A DNA stretch of 64,000 nucleotides, taken from NCBI GenBank assembly GCA_025738555.1, contig JAOVFP010000012.1, positions 248,001 to 312,000 on the forward strand. The letters are read 5' to 3'. Shown piece after piece: positions 23,601 through 34,638 of the stretch. The stretch is from Cyathus striatus (lineage: Eukaryota; Basidiomycota; Agaricomycetes; Agaricales; Nidulariaceae). The position numbers and the translations under genes are program-made. Position 1 is the first letter of the stretch. Each line of letters begins with the position of its first letter. The notes beneath the pieces are model-generated. The model did not search any database, was not told the origin of the DNA, and worked only from the letters and a program-made list of their open reading frames with translations.

Positions 23601-24745
23601 AAAAACCGGAGTGAGAGACTTGATGTATGTTGATGTAAATGCAGGCGCCTGGAGGTAAGAATATCGTCAGCCAGGATATAAAAGCGGGGATTGGAACAAA
23701 TGGGAATAAAAGCGAAGCAACAACATTCCGTACTACGAAGCATTGCGGTTCGGAGATACGCGTCACAGACGGATGGCATGAATGGATCTCAAGTATACAG
23801 TGAATATGAAAAGGGGAAATTCTCTGAAAGAATCAACAACTGAAGAAGGCAGCGTCTGATGTGAAGAATCCAACGGAACTTGGTTAATTACGATCGCGTT
23901 TGGGTTCCCAAATAAGTGCCGAGGCGACTTTGAGTAGCGGGTGCAAAGTAGGGAACATCTCGTTGCGATACAGCTGTAAGGATGAAAAGATGCAAGGACG
24001 GCTGCAGAGAGCGCGTTATGATGCGAATCGAAAATAATGGTACATCAAAACACAAGGGATAAAATGATGCCAGACAACGACGAAGGCAACAAGCGGCGGT
24101 GCTGGGTTACTGGATGATTTCCGTCACCACCGGCAGATATGAATAGATAGGAGGCCGAGGCGGAAGAGAAAGCAAAAGATGACGGGAAAGAAAGAGGATA
24201 AAAATATAAAGAAGAGAAGCAAATGAAACAGAACAGAACCTCATACTGACCAGTATTTTTCGCTGGCAATTGCGAGAGGCAAATGGCTTAAATTAACAAA
24301 CAAGGGATTAAAGATGGTAACGCACCTGTTTCCGATGAACTTCACCCTCCACAGTGAGCAGACCATCATTGCCAACAGCCATGGTAGCGAGACTGCTACG
24401 TACAAAGTCTGGTTTGGGATAGTCATAGGCATTGCCTAGGATATGAGCGAGTGCGACTGGGTCTGTAGTCATGAGCCTGCATCCACCCAGGAAGCCACGA
24501 TAGACGAAAGTGGAACCATAGTGGGCTTCCCATTCGCCCATGAGATTGGTGTTTTCCTGGTCATGCATCTGCATGAGATTCCCCATGAAGAAAGAGGGGG
24601 ATGACGGGCCGGGAAGGATGCGAAGAGGTGAAAAGCGTTGGCGGAAGACGTAGTGAAGGAACTTTGCAAGATAGGATAGAACGAAGCAGGCGAAGAAGGC
24701 CTTAAGCAACTGGCAGAGATCCGGCGCTGCAGTTAAGCTTAGCAT
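20683..24745 (-). CDS. Cytochrome P450 monooxygenase with long introns and a 12-nt microexon
   Basis: Haem-thiolate oxygenase anchored by an N-terminal helix (about residues 12-35) and followed by a Pro-rich hinge (LPGPSSPSF). Proposed exons are 24745-24326, 24262-24251, 23648-23441, 23285-23149, 22631-22442, 22376-21842, 21782-21648, 21139-21059 and 20857-20683. They total 1893 nt, an exact multiple of three (630 residues). Landmarks: HRKQ + RKIL (microexon) + [18 protein letters not shown]-helix AGHETSAS; K-helix KETLRLH; PERW; Cys loop [15 protein letters not shown]; and [20 protein letters not shown] near the end. The Cys loop has about five extra residues between Phe and the GNRAC core. 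Introns of 602, 517, 508, 201 and 155 nt far exceed the local norm. The substrate is unknown, and no secondary-metabolite genes adjoin it. Confidence 0.85.
22394..22430. repeat. Short tandem repeat, 14-bp unit
   Basis: The unit ATTAGAAGATCACG occurs twice plus a partial third copy. It lies within the 65-nt P450 intron 22441-22377, so copy number changes would alter only intron length. Confidence 0.8.
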
Positions 24746-25083
24746 GGCGAGAGCAGAGATCGTAAGACTGGAGGTGGGGCAGGGGATTGAGGGGACTGAG
24801 CGTGAGGAACAGCAGGAAGGTGGGCACTGGGCAGGCAGGAGAAGAAGAGAAAGGGAATTAAAATAGGGATTGCATAGTTCCCAGCGATGGTTCCCAATGA
24901 GACATGGAGTGTATATAGATTGAAAATGAGAGCAGTGCGACGAGGGAGTAGTTGCTGTTAGCAGCCAGTAAAAACTTGACGTAGCCTGTCAGCGTCCACA
25001 GGATCGCGAAGGTCCTCATCACCGAGCTCACCGACTCTCTTCCCATACCCAACCTTATCTATTTTTATATTTCTCCTTTCCCA
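24746..25083. promoter_or_regulatory. Divergent promoter region between P450 and methyltransferase genes
   Basis: These 338 bp separate two divergent start codons, so both genes must be driven from here. A TATTTTTATATTT stretch lies close to the methyltransferase ATG at 25084. No specific factor site is claimed. Confidence 0.45.
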
Positions 25084-26884
25084 ATGTCTTCCACAACCAC
25101 CTCCCGTCCTCCTTACTCCTTGGATACCCGTCTTCACCACCTTCACTCCTTTCTTCTCGATCACGACGTTCAGTCTCTGCTGCGACACCATCCAAACGAT
25201 GTCGCCTCAAACCCAGCTTTTGCTCCACCTCCAAGGTGGCGTGAATGGTGGCTCTCTCAGAACAACGATTCCTTCTTTCTCCCCACCGACATCCCCGCAC
25301 TCGACATTTGGATCCGAGTACTCCGAGCGTACTCCAGTGCCGATCATGTTCGTGCCTCTATCTTTTGACATCAAGTTCCTGTTCAAACATCTTTTCCTCA
25401 GTCACTTGACCCGTCCATTCCAGAGCCCATTCGAGAACTAGTCAAACGTGTGCATGCTCTGCAGCTGCCTCGCTCCTCAGTTTTTATCGGTTAGTTTAGG
25501 ACATTTCATATCGCACCGTGGATCATCTTTGTTGCAGATGGCCTTCTAAGTACTATCAGCGATAGGGCATGTCCCCAAAAAAAGCACATGAGGTGTCGCG
25601 AATGGCCACGTACGTGGTCCATCTCATCAGAGCCAATTCTCTGGATGTGTCGCGTCTAAGGATAGTCGATATCGGTGCAGGTCAAGTCAGTTTCCCTCCG
25701 TCTTCCGTGTACATACGCTATTTCACCAATACAAACATTGCTTGTTTCCACACATCGTTCAGGGATATCTTACACGCACACTGAAAGCACAACTCCCAAC
25801 AACCCGTATCTTAGCACTCGATGCGGATCAAGTACAGACAGTCGGTGCAAGGCGCTGGGAAGAGCGTGTTCTAAGTCACGATCCTGCGCATCCTCCCATC
25901 GACCACCGTACTATTTTCATCTCTCCCGCTACACTCGTCAACGTCATAAGCGAATGGGTATCAGAATCCATCCCTTCAGAAGAAGAGCCTGCTCCTGTGT
26001 TACTCGTAGCCTTACACGCATGTGGCTCATTGACTCCTGATATATTCCGCGCTTTCTTCTCTGCTGTCAAATACGACAGTGACAGAAGATGGACGCCTTT
26101 TGGCGTCGTAGCTGTTGGGTGCTGTTATAACTTGATGAACGCGGGTGGTATTCCTTCTTCTCCCGTAGCATAACGCCTTTCTGAACTTTCTCATTCAGAT
26201 TTTCCACTATCGCAAACTCTGCAAGCTCTTACTCCCGCCCTTGATTTGCCGATTTCCGCGTACCACTTAGCAGCTCAAGTACCTGCTCACTGGCTCTCCG
26301 CAACTGATCCGACAAAGCTCACCGTTCCTGTCGCTCTCTCGGTACGGAAAGTGGCATGGCGCGCTCTGCTCGCACATATTCTTCGCCAAAAGGATGCCGC
26401 GTTAACAAATGCAGAAGAACCGCCTACAGCAGCAGTCCTAATACCTTCGTCATCTTCAGATAACTCAAAGCAACATACCGTTCCCGCGCGGTGGTCTCGC
26501 CTTCCTCAGATTCCCGCCACAGAGGCCATCGATCTCGGTACCGGCACGTCGCCTCTGATGCGCCGCCTAGGGCGTCTTCGTGATCCAGTTTATGCCTCTT
26601 GGGAGACGTTCATTAAGGCAGCGGGAGAAAAGATGGGTGTCGATCTGAGTTTCTGTGCAACCGATCGCGATTTAACTCTTGAGTATCGTATGGAAACTTT
26701 GCATACTCTTCGATGTCTTCTTGGGCCTGCCATTGAAAGTGCAATACTACTGGATCGCTTGAAATGGATAAAGGAGCACCTCGATAACGAACCCATGAAG
26801 GCCAAGCTTGTTAACTTATTTGACCAGAATATTGGAAGTGCAAGAAACGTCGCGATTGTCGTTGCTCCATCTATACCCCCATGA
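25084..26884 (+). CDS. METTL25/RRNAD1-type SAM methyltransferase (one base missing)
   Basis: Rossmann-fold methyltransferase with the METTL25 signature: MSPKKAHEVSRMA, then the SAM loop VDIGAGQ-GYLTRTL (split by an intron), LALDADQVQ, LLVALHACGSLTPDI and VAVGCCYNLMNAG. The C-terminal half has YRMETLHTLRCLLGPAIES and a terminal KLVNLFDQNIGSARNVA block typical of the family. At about 25565-25567 the frame must shift by one base: LLSTISDR and GMSPKKAHEV meet only if the GGG run held four G. No intron can explain this. The first intron probably runs from the GTACTC after IPALDIWIR to the CAG before SLDPSIPEP. Family members are linked to RNA or protein methylation. The exact substrate is not deducible. 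Confidence 0.82.
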
Positions 26885-26986
26885 ACCCTCCTATAATTAC
26901 TGATAATCATACATTTTTGTCACAAAAGTAAGAAGAAAGATTTTCTTCTCTGATTTCATGCATTCATAGACTCGTTCATGAATTCA

Positions 26987-28639
26987 TTAAGCTTCCTGTA
27001 AACCTTCTCTGCGTGCTATACGTTTAGCTGGGTCGTCTCCAAAGTCTTTGACAGAGAAGAGTGCTCTGGACTCAGTTGGTTCCGACCAAACAATGGTAGA
27101 GTTTGTGGAGCTTTCCTGAAGTTGAATGACTGTCGTTTCATCTTGCCATTCGCGAAGATGTAAAATGAACCGAGCTGTGAGAAGCCCTGATAACCTAGCC
27201 CAAAATCACAGTTGGTAACGACGGGTCTCAATGTGAACATACAGAAGCTTACGGTAGTGTGAAGGCATTGAGCAGACGGTTTGTAAAACCATCAGACTAG
27301 AGGAGTGATTAAACATCAGGCCCGCCAGTGGTTACCACTGAACTGATCAGGAACATACAGGTAAGCGCTGCATTATCAAGTACGTTGGTTAGCAGAATGC
27401 CGCCGTAAATAATCGCAGACGATTCTTACGAAGTTCATAATCAAGGATATCGTTGTCAAGATGGATACGGCTCTATGAACATGGTTATTAGGGGATATTT
27501 TCTTAACTTTGACTCCTCAACCATACCCAAAATATAATAGCCCTGTGGTTCGAAGGTTATCAGGGTTTCGAAAGCAGGAGATAACATTTACCTTGTTCCA
27601 GAATTAGGTAACTAAGACTCGTCCGTTGCCCCAGTGTAGACAACCCAATCTGCTGTAGCGTCTGATAGCATCGTAGGCTGGTAAGCACTGTCGAAGTGCA
27701 GTAAAGCACCAAAGTAATGAATGAAACGATAATGCTGACTCTACATGGACAATCAATGACCAAATTAGTCGTTACAGTCTAACGGACAGCATGACCTAAA
27801 TTGCGAGTAACATACGGTATACGCAATTTGCCAGTACATCTCTGGAACGGAACTTCTATCTAGGAAGGAGAACAGCATACCAAGTCAGCCATCAGCATGA
27901 AAATGAAACACCAGCGGCGCATTCAGCGCGGCGACGAACTCACAATTTCAAATACAGTACAAATCGTTCCGAGGATCAGAAAGAAGACCATCACTACTTT
28001 GTTCAATTTGTTCTCTCTATAAACAGCGAAGGTTCGAATGCCCCAAATCGCTTTGGAGAACCAGGTCAGGCTCAGCTTTGCATCCTCCGCATCGACTCAA
28101 ACTCACCGATGATCGATGTGCGGCCAACCACTGCTAAAGCGCTTGCAACCTTGTACCCTGTATCACACCTAGAAAGTCAAGGTATCACTCTTTAGTAATG
28201 AAGTGGACAAGTAACAGATAGAGTCCCCCTCACTATGTGAAAAATATTAATTCTAAGACTCCTGTGTAAAGGAAATGAAGTTCATCACAGACTTGCCTTT
28301 AGCCCAATCTCATCGGCGATGGAGAATAGATATAAGACATTGGCAACTAAAGCATAACGACATCCGATGTATAGAAGAAGGGTAGAAATTCTGAGCTTTC
28401 CTCCCCAAATGTACTTCACCTCCTTGGGAAAGGTGAGGATATAGTCGTAATACAGGAGTACTGTGGCGGCGGTTGGACCATTAAGCCTCAATGAGTACCC
28501 TGTTACATACCAATACTGGAGTAAGTTATGCTGAAGCGCAGGAAACTAAAATGCAATCAGATGAACTTTGTCCCAAGGATGATCGGGGGGGGGGGGGGGG
28601 GGGGGCTTACCTGGAAGGGCTTGTCATGGAGTCTGCCAT
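26987..28639 (-). CDS. DUF6533-domain multi-pass membrane protein
   Basis: The short first exon MADSMTSPSR is followed by an intron containing a run of 21 identical bases. The DUF6533 motif follows: LLYYDYILTFPKEVKYIWGG, then CDTGYKVASALAVVGRTSII and AIWGIRTFAVYRENKLNKVV. About ten small exons encode further hydrophobic helices (VSIIVSFITLVLYCTSTVLT, AVSILTTISLIMNF) and the C-terminal block LLNAFTLPLSGLLTARFILH, which ends in an acidic cytosolic tail. The family is large and basidiomycete-specific, and no function has been assigned. The reading frame is intact through all introns. The 3' end converges on the methyltransferase gene, with about 100 bp between. Confidence 0.85.
28585..28605 (+). 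repeat. Poly-G homopolymer (21 G)
   Basis: It lies in intron 1 of the DUF6533 gene, directly beside the splice donor. On the coding strand the intron opens GTAAGC followed by a long C run. The true length is uncertain. Confidence 0.9.
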
Positions 28640-29336
28640 TGGAGCAGTGAAACGCATTCACTGTTCTCAGCAAGGCAAGAACGAGGGAAAAAAAGTGCAA
28701 CTACGATTTTCGTAAATGCCGAATGACAGCAGATGTCAGACTATGTCATGAATGTAAGGAGATAAAACTTAGATAGGTGAAAATCGCTTACACTAAGGTC
28801 CTGCAGGCAGATATCATGTAGTGAGGATTACTTGGGGGAGTGTCTAAGAGCGTCAACCAATTCCGGATATCTCCCTCTATACGGGTTCTCAGTGATGAAG
28901 AGGGCTAGAGTGGGCGCCGATTCCAGTAATCACCAGGAACATCCGTAAGGTATACGGCATCGTTAAACTAAAATAAGCAAGTGTTGATGTACGATTTGTG
29001 CACGATGCCTTCTAGGACAAAATAGGAGCCAATCTGAAGGCTGACAGAACAATTGATTTATTGTCAGATCACCGAATACCATATGGAGCATATAAGAGTC
29101 AGTGAAGGCCTGAGAATAGCGTTAGGATGAATCAAACCATAGCATGCTAAATATTCCCAGAAATCTACTCAAAATCTGATATTCTTGAAGACAGTTTAGA
29201 ATTTATTAGGATACTACCGGAAGAAACACACTAAGTGAATTTACTCTCGGGTTTCTAATAGGTTTCCCAGTGGACATCTGGCAGGACTTGCCTCATTACT
29301 GTGAAAATATTAATACAATTACAACGATAACATATA
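28640..29336. other. Intergenic between two minus-strand genes, 0.7 kb
   Basis: AT-rich, with only short frames. It contains the upstream side of the DUF6533 gene and the 3' flank of the synthase-like gene. Confidence 0.5.
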
Positions 29337-31385
29337 TTAATGCTTACATTCCCAATGATGACCGCCTTGCTCCTTTTGTAACGACCCAAGAGGGTTATGA
29401 GCGTCTTTCAGGAGATATTTCGCGTCGTTTTCTTCGCTGTGATCCTTTCTTATTAAGTCAAGTTTTACTTCTCGATGTGGCATGCTTTGTAAAACATGCC
29501 GACGCAAAGGAGAGCCTAGATAGTCTGGATTATTCGATTTGCGGAAGGTGATAGGTTGGGCGGATTTGCTACAGAATATGACCTGAAATATTACATAAGT
29601 GCATTGCAAAAAGGAGTGTAAATTTGGTGTACCATGTTAACAAACTCGGTTTGATACTTTTCCTCCGGCAGTTCCCCGAAGACATCGTGAAAAGCACGAC
29701 ACTTCCCAAAACTTTCTTCGAGAGTGTAGACAATCATAAGAGAAGATTCCCCTGCGAGAACGCCAGCGAAGTTCTATAGAACGAGAAGTCAGCATAATCA
29801 TATCATACGTTATGATGAGACTCACAACGACCAAGATTCCATCAGGTTGCATGGCCGCTTTGATGTCTTCCCAGAATTCAGATGTAAAAATATGCTCTGG
29901 CACTCCCCCACCCGAGAAGCAATCGTGAACAACAATATCAAATAAGGTTCCTCTAGTACCCAATTCTGTAACGTCCTTTCTTCTTGCAGCCCAAGTACGT
30001 GCATCTTCCAAAAACACTTTACCAGGACCGGGATCAGGAAGGCCGAAATATGTGCGTGCAGCTTCATAAACCGCAGGATCAATCTCGACTATACTGGTCG
30101 AAATTCCATGTCTCATGAATGATGCAGCTGATATACCTGCACCAAGGCCACTAGGGAAACACATTGGTTTAGGCAAAAGACGCAAGGAATTTAAAATGGA
30201 AAACCCCACATTACCAATGCATGTTCCCAATTTCCAGTTTTGCCTTTGTCCGTACTATTGACCAGCCGAGCGGCTTCTTGAATCACGAAGGTTGCATAGA
30301 TGGAGTCGCCCAGTGGTGCTCCAAAGGAGTCTGTGAGTGGTGGGATGTTGTCCAAAGTCTGAACATTATTATGTGTCCATACCCCACCCAGTATTGAGTG
30401 CGAGGCACGCAAATATCGTGCCGAATGCATCTCACGATTTTTGCTAAGATCTTCAGCAGGCGGAAGCATTTCACCGACAACTATTAGACCAGTATTTGAT
30501 TGCACGGAAGAATGAATTTGTAAAGGTTGAAATGGATGTGTATATGTTTCATGTAAAGGGTGAGGCAGAACAGGATTTGAAAGTTTATCCTGAAAATTCA
30601 ACCACAAACCAATGAAAGCTATGAAAACGACGACCTTGATTTGGCTGGAAGTATAGGGTAGGTTTTTCTGTATCTTTTTGGTATTCTTGTTTGAAGGAAC
30701 AGGAACTTCAGGACTGGGATATAAAGATATCCATAGCGCATATGAGCAACCTGCAAGGAAAAGAAACTAGAGAAGAATATTATCAGACTACGTGGATGGC
30801 TGATTCAGATTTACTGACCATCTGGCTGTCTGAAATTGCGTTCAACGCTGATACGTGAGTCCACATGTGGGTCGCAACCAAAGAACCGATGATATATGCA
30901 AATGAAGTACTGCGAACCGGTACAGAATAGAAGTTCTCTGGGTTTGCGTTCGGTTAAAATACTGTAGGAGCATCAGTTGCTTCGTTCGACATGAATACTC
31001 AGCGACGCCTTACAATATGCAAGGCATTGTTGATCACGGAAGTCAAGATAAACACCAAAGGCCCCAGTACAATAGCATGTGTCGTTAGTGGGCCCCAAAA
31101 CACGTCTTTTCTCCTTGCGGTCCATGTAGCTACCCAGTAACTTGCGTTTGGCGCTAATGACAAAATCAAACCAGACAGCAAGCGGGTGTTTGAGGATGAA
31201 ATGCGAAATGGTTGGACACTTGTGAAAACGGTGGCAGCCAGCCCAGCTAGATGCAGATGCGACGTCGTAGGACCGAAGCCATAGAGAGGAACCAGTGTGC
31301 GCTCATATGCGAATAGAACCAATGAGAGAGAGGCCACAGCAAACAAGCACTCGGCTACTGAAACAACCGCTAAATAGTTAGACAT
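29337..31385 (-). CDS. Membrane-anchored spermidine/spermine-synthase-like protein
   Basis: The N-terminal third is hydrophobic, with several membrane helices (VVSVAECLFAVASLSLVLFA, WGPLTTHAIVLGPLVFILTS, FAYIIGSLVATHMWTHVSAL). It leads into a polyamine-synthase-type Rossmann domain: HALVIGLGAGISAASFMRHG (SAM-binding loop), VEIDPAVYEAARTYFGLPDP (acidic loop), EDARTW and FDIVVHDCFSGGGVPEHIFT. An upstream exon (RYLRASHSILGGVWTHNN) supplies the usual N-terminal sheet. Start codons are possible at 31385 or farther upstream in frame. I chose 31385 because it precedes the first hydrophobic helix directly. The family transfers aminopropyl groups in soluble members. Membrane-bound fungal members are uncharacterised, so catalysis on polyamines is inference. 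Confidence 0.82.
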
Positions 31386-33076
31386 TAGGGAAATGATGTC
31401 AATCACGACGGCAGAACATGAATAAGTTGCTTCGAGCGTTTGTCGAGTGTATCGTATTGTTGATAAAGAGAATGGAGGCAGACGTGTCAATCATATTCGC
31501 GCTGGTGACCGCACTGTACTCTTCTGGTTGTAATGCGATTCTCCGCTCATCAAATTTATCCGAAAAATATCCAATCACAACACGGCAACTTACCTTAGTT
31601 ATATTTGGTGACTCTGGCCTTACAAAGTGCGAACATGCAACGTCTTACAACATACGAGGGCGGGCTAATAAGAACAAACTAAAAACTTAAACTACTTATA
31701 TTTATATCATATACTATTTTTGGGCTCAATATCAACGACGAAGAAAATATTTTCACGGCCTCATGAATCTGATGCAATTAAACAGAATACTATGATAAGA
31801 TAAGGAGCAGTTAGCCTTCCCCGAAACCCCGACCAACTCAAGACCGCGGTAAAGTTGCAACAAGATCTTACTGATGAGAAATGCACACAAGCACCCGAGA
31901 AACACCCATATACTTCGCGAAGATCTTGAGGGTACGTTAACTAACCTCACGTTATAGGTCACCGTAAGACTACAGTGATCATGCACTTGAAGGATGTAAG
32001 CTGGTTCATGTTAACTTAAGTGGCTTAAGAATTCGACCGCTACAACACTGGGAAATGATTCCGTCTGCGAGGGACAAAAAAGAAGTTGATGATGTGAAGA
32101 GCACATTCAATGACCTGCACAGACGGAACCCTCCGCAAACTGTCAAGAGGTTGGGACGATAATCCCTTTTGCTGGTTCGAGAGTCCCTAGTTTAGCCATG
32201 AAGAACAGTAACGACATGCTGTGCATTATGCCATGATAGAAGTCTCTACCCCAGCTGACATACATACGGAATATGAAAAACTGCCATCTATGTTTCGCAT
32301 ATCGATTCGTTTGATCACCGTGTTGGTATGCCAGGTTTCCAGAAATGTTGCATAAAATATAAGCCCGATTCGGTGGATACTCTTTCCATACGTAGGAATT
32401 TTATGCGCCGCAAGGCCTTGCGCTTCATTGTCCTGAATAGATTTAGTAAGTCAGTTAAATGCTGACATGCGGCAATGCAGACGGTACATGCTCATTGGGC
32501 TATCTTTGGGATCGGATTTCAGGCGTATATGTACGATTTGCAGTGAGTCAAGAAAAGAGACAACCACTGGCATGAGCTGTCCAAATGCGCCGGTGCCGAT
32601 GATCTTCACATTTGACATGAGAAACTAATTCAATTATAATGGCCAAGCCTGCACTAGACTACTAAGTCAAATCAGGTCATCTTAAAGGTACAGGAAACAG
32701 GAAGAACCGATAATACGTTGACCTTAAGGAAGTTCAAGGGACAAAATTGATATCCTAATGTTGAATGGCTCATATAGTAGCACTTGCTTCGGTTAATGCG
32801 TAGGCTGAATAGTTGATGTATTGTTAGCGGATGGTGCGTAGTGATATCAAGGAGACTAGCCCGAGTTTCGTCTACAAGTCAGTGGGAGAGTTACACTAGT
32901 ATATTTCCAAGGGTTTCATCAAGACGCCGATTTATCCACGGAAACATGAATATGCGTCCTAAAAATGACAGCTGAAGAGAATACAGGAAGAGCGAATAGT
33001 CCCATAAACATAAAGCAAATTGCCCATCAAACCGGAAAATATAAGAAAATATGCCGCATCGCCGACCAACCAACGT
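31386..33076. other. 1.7 kb with at most one small doubtful gene
   Basis: No family-level match is seen apart from the short minus-strand candidate listed separately at about 32240-32619. The remaining short frames look random. Confidence 0.45.
32240..32619 (-). CDS. Doubtful small gene with a Rossmann-like N-terminus
   Basis: An ATG near 32619 opens MSNVKIIGTGAFGQLMPVVV, which has the strand-GxGxxG-helix look of an NAD-binding or kinase glycine loop. It runs on as SFLDSLQIVHIRLKSDP. The frame closes after about 55 codons. A CAG acceptor near 32438 is followed by another open stretch (DNEAQGLAAHKIPTYGKSIH). I could not find a donor that joins the two in the right phase. It may be a gene fragment or a missed splice. 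The function is unknown and coordinates are approximate. Confidence 0.25.
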
Positions 33077-34110
33077 TTAAGGAGCTCCAAGCAGCCACGA
33101 AGTGACTTCTTTTCCGATTTTTACCGCTATTTTATCCACATCGAATGCACTGGTGACCGGCAATGTGGCACCAAAACGTTCATTAAGTGTTGGAATCAGT
33201 TGTTGCGGGAATTCGAGTATTGTTGGAAACTTGAAACTATCATCTGTTATAGGTGGATCTGTAGCACTGGCATGCGAGACGGCTGGAGAGCTTGGGATCA
33301 TCGATGAATTTACTTCCCTATCAAGTAATGTCCAAGCAATAGATGCATGAAATCTTGGCTCAGTATAAAATTCCTTTTGACGGATTGTTTGCAACGTTGG
33401 ACTGAGTGAATCACATAGGCATTTCAACTATTGATAAAATTAGATACGGATTGACTCTTTGACTCGGTACCCTACCTCATGATGGCCTGCCCCAGCTTCC
33501 ATGGCCAAAAAGGTCCTCGTTTTCTCATCGTTCGTTAATTCAGCGAATGTTGCAAAAGACAGGGAGAATCTAAAAATGCAGCGTGAGATGACTGAATTTA
33601 TCGTACGAAATACTCACTTATTATTGTTTCTCGAGATATGTTTCACTGCTCTTTTTAGTTCTTCCCTTTGATGGGCTCTCAAGAATATAGGGCGTGAAAG
33701 AGACACGTGAAGCTCAATGTGCAAACTATTGTCCACTAGCCAATGCTCATGTAAGGTAGGAACCATTTCTTTTGCAGTTTTAAAAGCATCTTGTATGAGC
33801 TTATATAGCCGCGTATGCCTTGAAAATTTTAATGGCACATAGACATGAGCAGCAAACTGACCCTCTACGTGCGGTGTTGTGCGTTTGCGTCCTTGGTGGA
33901 GCGCTGGATTGTCTATCGGCGCAAGTGATAATAATGACGACGGAAGAGGCGGAAGCTTCCTGTCGCAAAGTTCCAATTAATATACGAAAGTGAATTGTTA
34001 TGTTGGTCATACCTCTTCTTCACCGGCGAGGGTACGTGCGACTGCGGCGGAGGACTTTCCTCCTCGTCAGAGACTTCATAATCTACCAGAGCAGTTAAGC
34101 ATCTCTTCAT
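33077..34110 (-). CDS. usb1: USB1/Mpn1 U6 snRNA 3'-end phosphodiesterase
   Basis: 2H phosphoesterase that trims the oligo(U) tail of U6 snRNA and leaves a protected 3' end. The ATG at 34110 gives MKRCLTALVDYEVSDEEES, the short acidic N-terminus usual in this family. Exon 2 encodes QFAAHVYVPLKFSRHTRLYK and the first catalytic HxS motif in ELHVSLSRPIFLRAHQREE. Later exons give FLAMEAGAGHHE and the second HxS motif in EPRFHASIAWTLL. Both catalytic histidines and both serines are present. Four exons, all GT-AG, give a frame that is intact to the stop at 33077. At about 265 residues it matches the family length. It should act in the nucleus. Confidence 0.92.
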
Positions 34111-34638
34111 TGGGATTTTCCACAAATATACAAATGTAGACGACTATGAATGAAAGCGAAACGGAAATGACTTGCTAAGTGAAGAGCTATATATCGCTAA
34201 TACTTAAGTATAATGTCGTTGGTTAGTAAAAATAAGCAAAATGGTTGCAAGATGGTTGCAAAATGTAGTCAGACTATGGGTCACGTGTGTCGATTTTGTC
34301 TTCGTACTCAGTACTGTTCAAACAGGGTCGCGTCAAAGCTTAATGGCGCGATTTGTCGAACCCGACCAGTTTGACCAGACCGTCTTCGACGAGATACCCC
34401 ACGCCAGTCATGTGACGTTAAGCGTGATCTCGGCAAAGGATGGTTTGGCTTCCGGGAGTCCGGACTAAGTTTAGTGTAAGTCTGAAGGCTGAAGCAGTGA
34501 TCTATCGTGATACTGGATACTGTTTCGGGCCGTAGAAGCCGAAGATGAGTATGTATCTTAGTATAAGTATTTAATATCGCTTCTCACTAGCTATACCTGA
34601 ACTACTTATCACATCCTTGTCATCTAATCATTTTCGAA
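34111..34638. promoter_or_regulatory. Divergent promoter region between usb1 and ureG
   Basis: These 528 bp lie between divergent starts. They include a short direct repeat (ATGGTTGCAAG twice, about 34240-34262). No functional element is proven. Confidence 0.4.

Noticed and set aside
24045..24269. Frame containing [11 protein letters not shown] as the P450 exon after HRKQ
   Set aside because: It cannot be spliced in phase and does not match the family; the microexon at 24251-24262 does.
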